Assembly: GCA_934446565.1 (NCBI GenBank)
Contig: CAKSEO010000027.1
Coordinates: forward strand, 1 to 37,078
Reading direction: 5' to 3'
Length of the DNA: 37,078 nucleotides
DNA from: an uncultured Oscillospiraceae bacterium
GTDB taxonomy: Bacteria > Bacillota > Clostridia > Oscillospirales > Ruminococcaceae
Program-made: the position numbers and the translations under genes
Shown: positions 8,139-16,315 of the stretch, in pieces
Layout: every line of letters begins with the position of its first letter
Position numbering within the stretch: the stretch's first letter is position 1
The notes under the pieces: generated by a model
The model's database searches: none
What the model was told of the DNA's origin: nothing
What the model saw: the letters and a program-made list of their open reading frames with translations, nothing else

Positions 8139-8405
8139 TTACTTACGGATACCCAGCTTAGCGATGATCGCACGGTAGCGTTCGATATCCTTCTTCTGGA
8201 GGTAGTTCAGAAGGTTTCTTCTGTGACCTACCATCTTCAGAAGACCACGACGGGAGTGGTGATCCTTCTGGTGAACCTTGATGTGCTCAGTGAGCTCGTT
8301 GATTCTCTGGGTGAGAATAGCGATCTGTACCTCAGGAGAACCAGTGTCGTGATCGTGCAGGCGGTTAGCCTCGATTACGGAAGTCTTTTCTTCTTTTCTT
8401 AACAT
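8139..8405 (-). CDS. rpsO: 30S ribosomal protein S15
   Basis: This 88-residue protein binds 16S rRNA early in assembly of the 30S platform. It carries the family core [18 protein letters not shown], the [20 protein letters not shown] stretch that contacts rRNA, and the C-terminal KLGIRK. Length equals the usual 88-89 residues. The ATG at 8405 has an AGGTG site just upstream. It is expressed from its own promoter with a structured leader of about 120 bases and ends at a terminator before pnp. Confidence 0.97.
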   Translation of the reverse strand: MLRKEEKTSVIEANRLHDHDTGSPEVQIAILTQRINELTEHIKVHQKDHHSRRGLLKMVGHRRNLLNYLQKKDIERYRAIIAKLGIRK

Positions 8406-8525
8406 GATAACACCTCATTAAATTTATTCCGGTATCGCAGCAGAGGGACTAGGGTGTATCTCCGTTCGGAGCATTATCCGCTCGCCGGGAATCCGGTATG
8501 GTCGTGCGCATTGCCCGCGCACAAC
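8406..8525 (-). promoter_or_regulatory. Structured rpsO mRNA leader (candidate S15 autoregulatory element)
   Basis: The leader holds several hairpins. GTGCGC (8504-8509) pairs with GCGCAC (8517-8522) around a seven-base loop at the predicted 5' end. CTCCG (8460-8464) pairs with CGGAG (8467-8471). A CCGG/CCGG hairpin lies between them. The octamer ATACCGGA occurs twice on the minus strand, once in the middle and once near the ribosome site. S15 autoregulates through its leader in several phyla with unrelated structures, so this is a reasonable candidate, but no known class was matched. Confidence 0.5.
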
Positions 8526-8531
8526 ACACAT

Positions 8532-8560
8532 ATTATATCACACTTTTTCAGCTTTGTAAA
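8532..8560 (-). promoter_or_regulatory. Promoter for rpsO
   Basis: Minus-strand TTTACA (8560-8555) and TATAAT (8537-8532) are separated by 17 bases, with a TGA extension before the -10. A/T tracts lie immediately upstream (8565-8587), consistent with an UP-type element. Confidence 0.9.
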
Positions 8561-8593
8561 GTGGTTTTTACGATTTTTTCGAAAAAAGTGCGA

Positions 8594-9601
8594 TTATTTT
8601 TCTGCTTCGCGGAGCTTGCGGAAGTTCCACGCGTCGCGGCACATCTCCTCGAGGGTCTTTTCAGCCTTCCAGCCGAGCTCCTTTTCTGCGAGGGAGGGGT
8701 CTGCGTATGTGGTCGCAGCGTCGCCGGGACGGCGCGGTCCGATGGTGTAGCCCAGGTCGATATTATTAACGCGCTGGAATGTGTTGAGGATATCCAGGAC
8801 GGAATAGCCGTGACCTGTTCCGAGGTTGTAGGCGGGAACGCCGGTTATCTGGCGCGCCTTTCTAACTGCGGCAACGTGACCCTTCGCGAGGTCTACGACG
8901 TGGATATAGTCGCGCACGCAGGTGCCGTCCGGAGTGGGATAGTCGTTGCCTGCGACTGCGAGCACGTCGCGCTTGCCGGTAGCCTTGTCAAGCACGATAG
9001 GCATGAGGTTGTTCGGGATTCCGTTGGGGTCTTCGCCGATGAGTCCGCTCTCGTGGGCGCCGACCGGGTTGAAGTAGCGCAGGAGTATCATAGTCCAGGA
9101 ATCGTCAGCGGCGTACATCTCGCGGCAGAGGTTCTCGATGATGAGCTTGGTGCTGCCGTAGGGATTTATCGCGGACAGCGGGAAGTCCTCCTTGACAGGG
9201 ACGCTCGCGGGGATACCGTAAACTGTAGCGGAGGAGCTGAACACGAACTTCGTGCAGCCGTACTTCTTCATCGTTTCGAGAATGTTGAACGTACCGCGCA
9301 GGTTGTTGGAATAGTACATCAGCGGCTTCTTTACGCTCTCGGGAACGCACTTGTAGCCTGCGAAATGGATCACCTGCTCGATGTCGTTTTCAGCGAATAT
9401 CTGATCTACTGCGGCGATGTCGAGCATGTCCGCTTCGTAGAACTTGAAGTCCTTGCCGGTGATCTTCCGGATACCGTCAAGGGCGCGTGCATTTGAATTA
9501 TAGAAGTTGTCCATCACGACGATGTCTTCGCCCGCGTTAAGCAGCTCAACGCAGGTGTGGGAGCCGATGAACCCTGCTCCGCCTGTTACCAGAATAGCCA
9601 T
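8594..9601 (-). CDS. galE: UDP-glucose 4-epimerase
   Basis: This 335-residue short-chain dehydrogenase-type enzyme interconverts UDP-glucose and UDP-galactose with bound NAD+. The Rossmann motif TGGAGFIGS lies at residues 6-14, the catalytic serine in SSSATVYG near 124, and the YxxxK pair at Y148/K152. FNPVGAHESG and RDYIHVVDLAKGH are also typical of GalE. The ATG at 9601 is preferred over an upstream in-frame codon because GGAGG lies at the right distance. The gene stands alone behind a consensus promoter. No strong terminator was seen after it, only an A/T-rich palindrome at 8574-8587. Confidence 0.95.
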   Translation of the reverse strand: MAILVTGGAGFIGSHTCVELLNAGEDIVVMDNFYNSNARALDGIRKITGKDFKFYEADMLDIAAVDQIFAENDIEQVIHFAGYKCVPESVKKPLMYYSNNLRGTFNILETMKKYGCTKFVFSSSATVYGIPASVPVKEDFPLSAINPYGSTKLIIENLCREMYAADDSWTMILLRYFNPVGAHESGLIGEDPNGIPNNLMPIVLDKATGKRDVLAVAGNDYPTPDGTCVRDYIHVVDLAKGHVAAVRKARQITGVPAYNLGTGHGYSVLDILNTFQRVNNIDLGYTIGPRRPGDAATTYADPSLAEKELGWKAEKTLEEMCRDAWNFRKLREAEK

Positions 9602-9661
9602 AACCTGACCCTCCAAATGATGTCAGCCGGAGTATTCCCCCGACCCCAAAAATACACATTA

Positions 9662-9690
9662 ATTATAACGCTTTCAGCGGATTTTGTCAA
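9662..9690 (-). promoter_or_regulatory. Consensus sigma-A promoter for galE
   Basis: Minus-strand TTGACA (9690-9685), a 17-base spacer and TATAAT (9667-9662) match the housekeeping consensus exactly. It lies about 60 bases upstream of the galE ATG. Confidence 0.95.
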
Positions 9691-9710
9691 CTACTTTCCC
9701 GCGCAAAACT

Positions 9711-9741
9711 AAAAAATCCCCCGGGAAACCTCCCGGGGGAT
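9711..9741 (-). terminator. Strong Rho-independent terminator after the ECF sigma gene
   Basis: An 11-base-pair GC-rich perfect stem (9716-9726 with 9731-9741) closes a four-base loop and is followed on the minus strand by six U residues (9716-9711). The stem starts directly after the sigma-factor stop codon. Confidence 0.95.
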
Positions 9742-10293
9742 CTAATCGTCAACGTTCACGTCATGCTTCGCAAGATAATCCCGCAGGTCGGCGCGGATAC
9801 GGGAAAGCCGGGTCTTGACCGCTGTTTCGGTCATTCCCATGCCCTCCGCGATATCCCTTACCGACATGTTGAAATAGTACCGCGCCGTGAAGATATCGCG
9901 GTTCTTCGCCTTGCTGGAGTGCAGAAAATCGTTCAGCAGCCGCGTTATCTCGCGGCAGTCTGCGGTATCCTCCACCGCAGCGGAATCCGGCAGCACCTCC
10001 GCTAGCTCGCCGTAAAGCTCCTCGCAGGAGCGGCGTTTCAGGCTGTCGTAGAGGTTCAGCGCGGTATTCCGGACTATCCGGCAGAGGTAGCCGCACAGCG
10101 ACTCCGGACGCCGGGGCGGTATAGCGTTCCACAGCTTGACATAGCTGGTGCTCACCGCCTCCTCCGCGTCCTCGTAGCGCTTGAGGATACCTCCTGCTAT
10201 CTTGGCGCACAGCCTGCCGTACTTGCTCTGCGTTTCCGCTATCGCCTGCTCGTTACGCTCGAAATACAGGTCAATTATCAGACTGTCCTCCAT
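9742..10293 (-). CDS. ECF-type RNA polymerase sigma factor
   Basis: This 183-residue protein has only sigma regions 2 and 4. Region 2 is at about residues 10-90, with AEEAVSTSYVKLWNAI followed by LCGYLCRIVRNTALN. Region 4 is at about 125-175, with MSVRDIAEGMGMTETAVK as the helix-turn-helix, which recognises the -35 box. ECF factors direct RNA polymerase to stress or envelope regulons and are held by an anti-sigma partner. The ATG at 10293 has GGAGG six bases upstream, inside the end of the preceding gene, which it overlaps by 23 bases. That preceding gene looks like its anti-sigma partner. The ECF subgroup cannot be assigned without a search. Confidence 0.92.
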   Translation of the reverse strand: MEDSLIIDLYFERNEQAIAETQSKYGRLCAKIAGGILKRYEDAEEAVSTSYVKLWNAIPPRRPESLCGYLCRIVRNTALNLYDSLKRRSCEELYGELAEVLPDSAAVEDTADCREITRLLNDFLHSSKAKNRDIFTARYYFNMSVRDIAEGMGMTETAVKTRLSRIRADLRDYLAKHDVNVDD

Positions 10294-12037
10294 CTGATAC
10301 CTCCAGTTCTATTAAGTAATTTCCGCTGTCTGAAGCCGCGCGCTCCGTGAACCAGCCCTTTACGGTATTCGTTATGGTGTACGTTACCCATCTGTCAGCG
10401 CCGGTGTCCCTGTTGTATTCCTGATATGTAAAGAGGTATGAGCCGTCATCGGTCTGGAATACCGTATAGCCGCAAAAGCTGCTCACACCGGGCATGTAGA
10501 ACGCGTGGCTCCAAATGCTGTCGTATTTTTCCAAAAGCAGGTCATTCATAACATCGCCAAGCTCGGAATACGTGTTGACGTATTTTTCAAAGCCTATCAC
10601 ACCGAGCCCTGAACCTGCCGCTTCATCAATGGGCGTAAATCCGCCGTCGCTCCGGGTGTAGACCCCTGTGTAATCGCTGCGCTTTACGACATTGCCGCTT
10701 TTTTCGGTAGCCGCATACTGATACATCACGTCCGGCTCATCGTCCGGGATATAGTACGCGGTATTTCCCTGTGCGCCCACGCAGAACAGCGCCATTCCGT
10801 GATATATGTAGTATATAAAAATGTGGTCTCCGGGTTCGAACGGATCCTCGGTATAGTCCATCGTCAGCTCTGCTCCGGTGGAATTCTCCAGCCATGTCCC
10901 GGCGAACATGTCCTCAAAGGTCTGGAAATCGTTTTTATCCCAGTATTCGTATGTGTCGCTGAACGGCATTATTTCTGAAACCGCATACCCTGTTGTCAGC
11001 CATTCGCCGCCGGAATTTGTCCAGGTGATGTCAAACCACTCCCCTGCTCCGGAGTTGGAATCCTCCATCAGCTCGTTGACAACTACCTTGTCGCTGGACT
11101 GGCTCACAAGCCGTATGTTAGTGCCGCGCAATTCATAGGTGCGTACCCAGTTTTTGGCTGTCGAGCTGTCCTCAGGATAGGTGGAGGTGCTCTCGCTCAT
11201 AGCGGGTTCCTCGAACAGGTATTCGGTCGTAAGTCCCATCTTCTGCGCGAGCTTCTCCTGCCCGAAGTAGCCGAGGGTGCCGTCCTCCTGCGGCTTTCTG
11301 GTTTCGCTGACGGATAATATTTCGGTGCCAGCACATTGAGGCACGGAATCCACATAAACAACCTGTCCGTCCGTTATCTGAGCGTCACAATAGATGATCA
11401 GGCTGTTCCGATCGTTCTCCGGTACGAACCACAGGTCGTACTGACCACCTCCGGCGGCGATCATATAGCAGCCTTCGTCGGTCAGGACAGTCCCGAGACA
11501 GGTGGAACCATAATGCACTCCGAAAATGCTGTTGTCGCCGTAGCCGAGTTCTACCTGTACTACTGCGTCGGAGTCTTCAAACGTCATTTCCCACACGCCG
11601 TAGAAATACTCCTCGAACAGGTCGAAATCTATCCCGTCGGTTTCGATAGAAACCAGCTCTTTCTGGATATCGGATGGGGATTTTTCCATGAACGCCACGA
11701 ACGGCGTAGTTGACGACGTTGACGAGGCTGACACGGGTGACGCAGTCTCGTCTGCGTAGCTGTCAGCAATTACCATCGGCTGCGACGACAGAGTGAGCCT
11801 GGAATTACTCAGCATGATAACTCCGGCGACCACCGCAGCGACAGCCGCAGAGCCCCCGCCGATATACAGCCCCCAGTGTTTCTTCCTGGCGGGATATTTG
11901 TATTCAACCGGCTTTCCCCCGTCCGGATAATCCCCGGCGGCATTGCCGGAATGCTCCGAGCTGAACCTTTCAGCGGCAGAGTCAACTATATCGTCATCCA
12001 AACCGTCTATTACTTTTTTCCAGGAATTTGTATCCAT
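10271..12037 (-). CDS. Anti-sigma-factor-like membrane protein with duplicated ectodomain
   Basis: This 588-residue protein has a short acidic cytoplasmic head (residues 1-52) with the LDDDIVDSAAERF segment typical of Clostridial anti-sigma proteins. One membrane span follows at about 54-77, then a long Ser/Thr-rich linker (80-118) and a large extracytoplasmic region. The ectodomain seems to hold two related modules at about 138-220 and 371-445. Both start F-E-x-x-F-x-G-x-W-E/L and run as beta-rich sequence with a G-rich turn and a YDLWFVP- or AYYIPDD-like strand. The function is inferred from topology and from overlap with the sigma gene; the extracellular part is unrecognised. It lies upstream of the sigma gene, the reverse of the usual order. 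Confidence 0.7.
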   Translation of the reverse strand: MDTNSWKKVIDGLDDDIVDSAAERFSSEHSGNAAGDYPDGGKPVEYKYPARKKHWGLYIGGGSAAVAAVVAGVIMLSNSRLTLSSQPMVIADSYADETASPVSASSTSSTTPFVAFMEKSPSDIQKELVSIETDGIDFDLFEEYFYGVWEMTFEDSDAVVQVELGYGDNSIFGVHYGSTCLGTVLTDEGCYMIAAGGGQYDLWFVPENDRNSLIIYCDAQITDGQVVYVDSVPQCAGTEILSVSETRKPQEDGTLGYFGQEKLAQKMGLTTEYLFEEPAMSESTSTYPEDSSTAKNWVRTYELRGTNIRLVSQSSDKVVVNELMEDSNSGAGEWFDITWTNSGGEWLTTGYAVSEIMPFSDTYEYWDKNDFQTFEDMFAGTWLENSTGAELTMDYTEDPFEPGDHIFIYYIYHGMALFCVGAQGNTAYYIPDDEPDVMYQYAATEKSGNVVKRSDYTGVYTRSDGGFTPIDEAAGSGLGVIGFEKYVNTYSELGDVMNDLLLEKYDSIWSHAFYMPGVSSFCGYTVFQTDDGSYLFTYQEYNRDTGADRWVTYTITNTVKGWFTERAASDSGNYLIELEVSDGGQSDN

Positions 12038-12075
12038 AATGTACCCTCTTTCGGCAGATGTTTCCCTTTTCTAAT

Positions 12076-12105
12076 TAAGACAGACGGACTGCGCTAAAGG
12101 TTACA
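12076..12105 (-). promoter_or_regulatory. Candidate ECF-type promoter for the anti-sigma/sigma operon
   Basis: On the minus strand TGTAAC followed by CTTT (12105-12096) resembles the AAC-containing -35 of ECF promoters. TGTCTTA (12082-12076) lies 17 bases further as a GTC-type -10. It is about 40 bases upstream of the ATG. No good sigma-A promoter was seen here. This would mean positive autoregulation by the sigma factor encoded in the same operon. Confidence 0.5.
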
Positions 12106-12115
12106 TCACAAGCAG

Positions 12116-12148
12116 AAAAAATTGCGGACCGGCACGCCAGCCCGCAAT
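12116..12148 (-). terminator. Rho-independent terminator after the transketolase genes
   Basis: ATTGCGG (12121-12127) pairs with CCGCAAT (12142-12148), with extra pairing possible in the loop. On the minus strand a six-U run follows (12121-12116). It ends the transketolase unit before the ECF operon promoter. Confidence 0.9.
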
Positions 12149-12170
12149 TCGAATACGCAATATAAGTGAC

Positions 12171-13106
12171 TTACTTGCCGAGCGCTGCCTTGGTAACTGC
12201 AACGATGTTCTCAGCGCACAGACCGAACTCCTTGAGCAGGTCTACTGCGGGACCGGAGTGACCGAACTCGTCCTTTACGCCGATCTTGATGACCGGAACG
12301 GGGCATTCCTCGGTAACAACGTCTGCAACTGCGGAACCGAGACCGCCGATAACGCTGTGCTCCTCAACGGTGATGAGCTTGCCGGTCTCCTTGGCAGCCT
12401 TAACGATGATGTCGCGGTCGATGGGCTTGATGGTGTGGATGTTGATGATTCGTGCGTCGATACCCTGCTCTGCGAGAGCCTTGCCGGCTTCGATGGCTTC
12501 AGCTACCATCAGACCTGTAGCGATGATGGTGACGTCCTTGCCGTCCTTGAGCTGTACGCCCTTACCGAGCTCGAACTTGTAGGTCGCTGCGTCGTTGAAT
12601 ATCGGAGCAGCGAGTCTGCCGAATCTCATGTAGGTCGGACCTACGTAGTCAGCCATTGCGAGCACAGCTGCCTTAGCCTCAACGTCGTCTGCGGGGTTGA
12701 TGACGGTCATGCCGGGGATGGATCTCATCAACGCGATATCCTCGTTGCACTGGTGGGAAGCGCCGTCCTCGCCGACGGAAATACCAGCGTGGGTAGCGCC
12801 GATCTTGACGTTCAGGTGGGGATAGCCTATGCTGTTGCGGACGATCTCGAACGCTCTGCCTGCCGCGAACATCGCGAAAGAGCTTGCGAATACGAGCTTG
12901 CCGGTGCTTGCGATACCAGCTGCAACGCCCATCATGTTAGCCTCTGCGATACCGCAGTCGAAGAATCTGTCGGGGTGTGCCTTCTTGAATGTGCCGGTCT
13001 TGGTCGCTGCCGCGAGGTCAGCGTCGAGTACTACTAAATCGGGGCGCTTCTCTGCGAGCATTACAAGCGCTTCACCGTAGCTGTCACGGGTTGCTTTCTT
13101 TTCCAT
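12171..13106 (-). CDS. Transketolase, C-terminal subunit
   Basis: This 311-residue protein equals the pyrimidine-binding and C-terminal domains of transketolase. It shows the conserved cofactor glutamate region FDCGIAEANMMGVAAG, GATHAGISVGEDGASHQ, and the C-terminal domain beginning near DVTIIATGLMV. With the N-terminal subunit encoded just upstream it transfers two-carbon units between sugar phosphates in the non-oxidative pentose phosphate pathway. Split transketolases are common in Clostridia and archaea. The ATG at 13106 is chosen because AAAGG precedes it and because homologues start at MEKKATRDSYG. It lies 25 bases after the N-subunit stop. Confidence 0.93.
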   Translation of the reverse strand: MEKKATRDSYGEALVMLAEKRPDLVVLDADLAAATKTGTFKKAHPDRFFDCGIAEANMMGVAAGIASTGKLVFASSFAMFAAGRAFEIVRNSIGYPHLNVKIGATHAGISVGEDGASHQCNEDIALMRSIPGMTVINPADDVEAKAAVLAMADYVGPTYMRFGRLAAPIFNDAATYKFELGKGVQLKDGKDVTIIATGLMVAEAIEAGKALAEQGIDARIINIHTIKPIDRDIIVKAAKETGKLITVEEHSVIGGLGSAVADVVTEECPVPVIKIGVKDEFGHSGPAVDLLKEFGLCAENIVAVTKAALGK

Positions 13107-13131
13107 ATCTGTATATCCTTTCGAGCTGTAA

Positions 13132-13974
13132 TTACTTTTCAAGCTGTGCGAGGTGATCGCCCAGTTCCTTCATTGCGATAGCGTACTCCTCGTCGTTGGG
13201 AGCCTTGCCGTGCCAGCCTACCTGGTTCTCCATGAAGGAAACGCCCTTGCCCTTTACGGACTTCTGAATGATGACTGTGGGCTGGTTGAGAACAGTCTCA
13301 GCCTCGTTGAACGCAGCTTCGATCTGGTCGAAATCGTGACCGTCGATGCAGATAACGTGCCAGCCGAAAGCCTTGAACTTCTCGTCGATGGGATACGGGG
13401 ACATTACCTCGGAGATCTTGCCGTCGATCTGGAGCCCGTTGTTATCAACGACTGCTACCAGGTTGTCGAGCTTGTAGTGAGCCGCGAACATAGCAGCCTC
13501 CCATACCTGACCCTCCTCGATCTCGCCGTCGCCGAGGACTGCGTATACCTTGTAGGTGTCGCTGGAGATCTTACCGGAAAGAGCCATGCCACAGGCAGTG
13601 GAAATACCCTGTCCGAGGGAGCCGGTGCTCATGTCGATGCCCGGGAGCTTGCCCATGGAGGGGTGTCCCTGGAGTCTGGAGCCGATCTTACGAAGGGTCT
13701 TGAGCTCCTCGGCGGGGAAGAATCCTCTTTCAGCGAGGGCAGCGTAAAGCGCAGGAGCGGTGTGTCCCTTGGAAAGAACCAGTCTGTCCCTGTCGGGCAT
13801 TGTGGGGTTCTTCGGGTCAACGTTCATGCGGTGCATGTAAAGATAGGTGAGCGTGTCAGCAACGGAAAGGGATCCGCCGGGGTGTCCAGCCTTGGCGGCG
13901 TGTACGCCCTCGATCACTCCCATTCTGACCTTTGTTGCAGCGATCTCAAGCTGCTTTTTCAGTAGTGCGTCCAT
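13132..13974 (-). CDS. Transketolase, N-terminal subunit
   Basis: This 280-residue protein is the thiamine-diphosphate-binding half of transketolase. The TPP motif runs from GDG (148-150) to NN (178-179), and the substrate-binding HPGGSLS (31-37), SKGHTAPALY (68-77) and STGSLGQGIS stretches are present. The ATG at 13974 has GGAGG eight bases upstream. It pairs with the C-terminal subunit that follows in the same operon. A GGGC/GCCC hairpin with a GAAA loop (13995-14006) lies in the leader; a separate promoter was not identified with confidence. Confidence 0.95.
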   Translation of the reverse strand: MDALLKKQLEIAATKVRMGVIEGVHAAKAGHPGGSLSVADTLTYLYMHRMNVDPKNPTMPDRDRLVLSKGHTAPALYAALAERGFFPAEELKTLRKIGSRLQGHPSMGKLPGIDMSTGSLGQGISTACGMALSGKISSDTYKVYAVLGDGEIEEGQVWEAAMFAAHYKLDNLVAVVDNNGLQIDGKISEVMSPYPIDEKFKAFGWHVICIDGHDFDQIEAAFNEAETVLNQPTVIIQKSVKGKGVSFMENQVGWHGKAPNDEEYAIAMKELGDHLAQLEK

Positions 13975-14039
13975 ATAGACCTCCTGTGAATTATGGGCTT
14001 TCGCCCTGTTTAACTTTATACAAGCGGTTTCCCGCAGGT

Positions 14040-14846
14040 TTACATTTTTTCGATATAGTCGATAAGCTGCGCCATCGCCCCGGAATTATTGTCGCACAGC
14101 ACGACGTCCGCAGCTTCCCTCACGCAGGGCTGGGCCGAAGCCACCGCCGCGCCCAGGTCGGCGGACTGTATCATCGCGAGGTCGTTCATGAAATCCCCGA
14201 CCCCGACTGTGAATCTGTCCTCAGCGCCTATCGTGCGGATAAGCTGCCTGTAGCCAGCCGCCTTGTCGATACCTTCCGGCAGACACTCGAAGAACATCGG
14301 AGCCGACCGCACCCAGTGTACCGTCTGGAACTCCGGCGTATTCTCAATAAAGCTCTGAAGCCCGTCCATTTTTTCCGGCGGATAAGAGAACAGCACCTTC
14401 AGCCAGCCACTGCGCGGGATATCCTCGAGTTTGCTCCAGTCAGCCTGGACGTTCTCAAGGTTCAGGTGCCACTGCTCCGTGTCGTTGAGGAACGGAACAT
14501 GCACGATGTCGCCGCGCAGCACCTCCACGCCGATGTCGGGATACCGCTCGGCTACGCGCTCTATTATCCCCTCGGCTTTGTCGCCTATTTCGCACTGCCA
14601 CAGGAATTTCTCCTGCTGAAAATCGTACACCGCCGCGCCGTTGTAGACCACCGCCGGGCAGTCCAGCCGCAGCTTGTCTGCGATGTGCTTCGCCATTGAA
14701 TAACCGCGCCCGGTGGCGATGGTGAAAAGTCCGCCGCCTGCCCGGAAGCGCTCTATTGCTTCCAGATCGACGGGTAATATCTGCTTGTCGTCGGTAAGCA
14801 GCGTCCCGTCAAGATCTGTCATTAGTATGACCTTGCTGAAATCCAT
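14040..14846 (-). CDS. Cof-type HAD-superfamily phosphatase
   Basis: This 268-residue protein has the HAD nucleophile motif DLDGTLL near residue 10, a threonine-containing motif II in TIATGRG, and the acidic motif GDFMNDLAM near 215, with a C2B-type cap between. Cof-family members dephosphorylate small sugar phosphates or cofactors; the substrate here is unknown. The ATG at 14846 lies two bases after the rluD stop and has AGAGGG upstream. It is the last gene of the lspA-rluD group; the transketolase genes follow about 65 bases downstream. Confidence 0.9.
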   Translation of the reverse strand: MDFSKVILMTDLDGTLLTDDKQILPVDLEAIERFRAGGGLFTIATGRGYSMAKHIADKLRLDCPAVVYNGAAVYDFQQEKFLWQCEIGDKAEGIIERVAERYPDIGVEVLRGDIVHVPFLNDTEQWHLNLENVQADWSKLEDIPRSGWLKVLFSYPPEKMDGLQSFIENTPEFQTVHWVRSAPMFFECLPEGIDKAAGYRQLIRTIGAEDRFTVGVGDFMNDLAMIQSADLGAAVASAQPCVREAADVVLCDNNSGAMAQLIDYIEKM

Positions 14847-14848
14847 TA

Positions 14849-15745
14849 TCAGCCCTCTATGCTTTTCAAAAATTTCTGGAAATACTCCGGAAGCTCGCTG
14901 TCGAACTCCATGTATTCCCCGGTGCGCGGGTGTACGAACCCGATCTTCTTCGCGTGGAGGCACTGCCCCTCCAGCCAGGCGGGCTTGCCGTTCCCGTAGA
15001 CCGGGTCCCCGGCTACAGGGTGCCCCAGGTACGCCATGTGAACGCGTATCTGGTGCGTTCTTCCGGTTTCAAGCCTTACCCGCAGGTGGGTGTACCCCGG
15101 GAATCGCTCCAGCACGAAGTAATGCGTGACCGCCTCCCGGGAATTCTCCAGGGTGACGCACATCTTCTTGCGGTCGGTCTTGTGACGCCCTATCGGGGCG
15201 CTGACCGTGCCGTCCTCCTTGATCCCGCCGCAGACCACCGTTTCGTACTCCCGGGTGAAGCTGTGCTCCTTTATCTGCTCGGACAGCCCCAGGTGAGCCA
15301 TGTCGTTCTTCGCGACCATCAGCAGCCCGCTGGTGTCCTTGTCGATACGGTGGACTATCCCCGGTCGTATCTCGCCGTTTATCCCGGAAAGGCTGTCGCC
15401 GCAGTGGTACATCAGCGCGTTAACCAGCGTTCCGGAATAATGCCCCGCCGCCGGGTGGACTACCATCCCTTTCGGTTTGTTGACGACCAGCAGATCGTCG
15501 TCCTCGTAGACGATTTCCAGCGGGATGTTCTCCGGGAGGATATCCGTGCTCTGCGGCTCCGGCAGCGTTATCTCTACCGCTGCGCCCGCCGCCGGAATGT
15601 CCTTTTTCCCTGCGGCCGAGCCGTTCACCAGGACGTTCCCCTGCTCGATGAGCCGCACCGCCGCGCTCCGGGAAAGCTCCGTTCCGTCGGCGATGAGCTT
15701 ATCCAGCCGTACTCCTCCGGGCGCGGAAAGCTCAATCGTTTCCAT
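14849..15745 (-). CDS. RluD-family 23S rRNA pseudouridine synthase
   Basis: This 298-residue enzyme has an N-terminal S4 RNA-binding domain (about 12-60, VRLDKLIADGTELSRSAAVR) and an RluA/RluD catalytic domain with HRIDKDTSGL around catalytic D135. GRTHQIRVHMAYLGHPVAGD is the family's C-terminal signature. Homologues modify large-subunit rRNA; the exact uridines cannot be told. It overlaps the end of lspA by 14 bases and takes its GAGGAG ribosome site from inside lspA. The lspA-rluD pair is widely conserved in Firmicutes (Bacillus lspA-rluD/ylyB). Confidence 0.92.
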   Translation of the reverse strand: METIELSAPGGVRLDKLIADGTELSRSAAVRLIEQGNVLVNGSAAGKKDIPAAGAAVEITLPEPQSTDILPENIPLEIVYEDDDLLVVNKPKGMVVHPAAGHYSGTLVNALMYHCGDSLSGINGEIRPGIVHRIDKDTSGLLMVAKNDMAHLGLSEQIKEHSFTREYETVVCGGIKEDGTVSAPIGRHKTDRKKMCVTLENSREAVTHYFVLERFPGYTHLRVRLETGRTHQIRVHMAYLGHPVAGDPVYGNGKPAWLEGQCLHAKKIGFVHPRTGEYMEFDSELPEYFQKFLKSIEG

Positions 15746-16292
15746 TGCTCTTGGGCTCCTCGGTATTGGCAGACTGCGTTTTCTGCGCCTTTTTTGCGCG
15801 GTTTTCCTTTATTTCGTCGATAACCACGGCGAGACAGAGCAAAATCCCTCCGACCACCGCGCAGATATCCGCGAAATTGAATATCGGGAAGTCGATTATT
15901 CTGACGTCGATGAAATCCACGACGCTGCCGCCATTGAACAGTCGGTCAACCAGATTCCCGATACCGCCGCCGATTATCAGCGCCGTCGCGACAACGTAGG
16001 TTCCACGCCGGATACGCTTCGTCACCAGTCCCACTATCAGCGCAACGATCACCAGCGAGGTGATACCGATGAGGAACGCTGTCTTGCCCTCCATCATGCT
16101 GAATGCGGAGCCGTTGTTGGTGCAGTAGAACAGATTCAGTACCTCTACCCCGTCTATTTTTATCAGCGGGACCACGTTGTACATCTCAAGATTCGATACG
16201 ACCAGCCATTTTGTGAGCTGGTCTATACCCACCAGCAGAGCCGCCAGCACAAGCGCGGCGTACTGCCTGTATTTACTCAAAAAAGCTCTCAT
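15732..16292 (-). CDS. lspA: Lipoprotein signal peptidase (signal peptidase II)
   Basis: This 186-residue membrane aspartyl protease cleaves the signal peptide of prolipoproteins after lipidation. Four hydrophobic segments are seen (about 12-28, 71-90, 98-110 and 141-158). The catalytic aspartates are D116 in GNLVDR and D142 in FNFAD, and the conserved NNGSAF lies at 59-64. The C-terminal tail after 160 is charged and longer than usual. The gene begins just after the terminator that follows ileS, so it probably depends on read-through. Confidence 0.95.
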   Translation of the reverse strand: MRAFLSKYRQYAALVLAALLVGIDQLTKWLVVSNLEMYNVVPLIKIDGVEVLNLFYCTNNGSAFSMMEGKTAFLIGITSLVIVALIVGLVTKRIRRGTYVVATALIIGGGIGNLVDRLFNGGSVVDFIDVRIIDFPIFNFADICAVVGGILLCLAVVIDEIKENRAKKAQKTQSANTEEPKSNGND

Positions 16293-16315
16293 AAATCCTC
16301 TCTGAACTTTACCAC

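Noticed and set aside
8571..8592. A/T palindrome after galE as a terminator
   Set aside because: TTTTTTCGAAAAAA has no GC stem or following U-run, and it lies where an UP element of the rpsO promoter is expected.
13975..14039. Promoter for the transketolase genes at TATAAA in this gap
   Set aside because: The -10 candidate lacks a convincing -35 at the right distance, so it was not listed.
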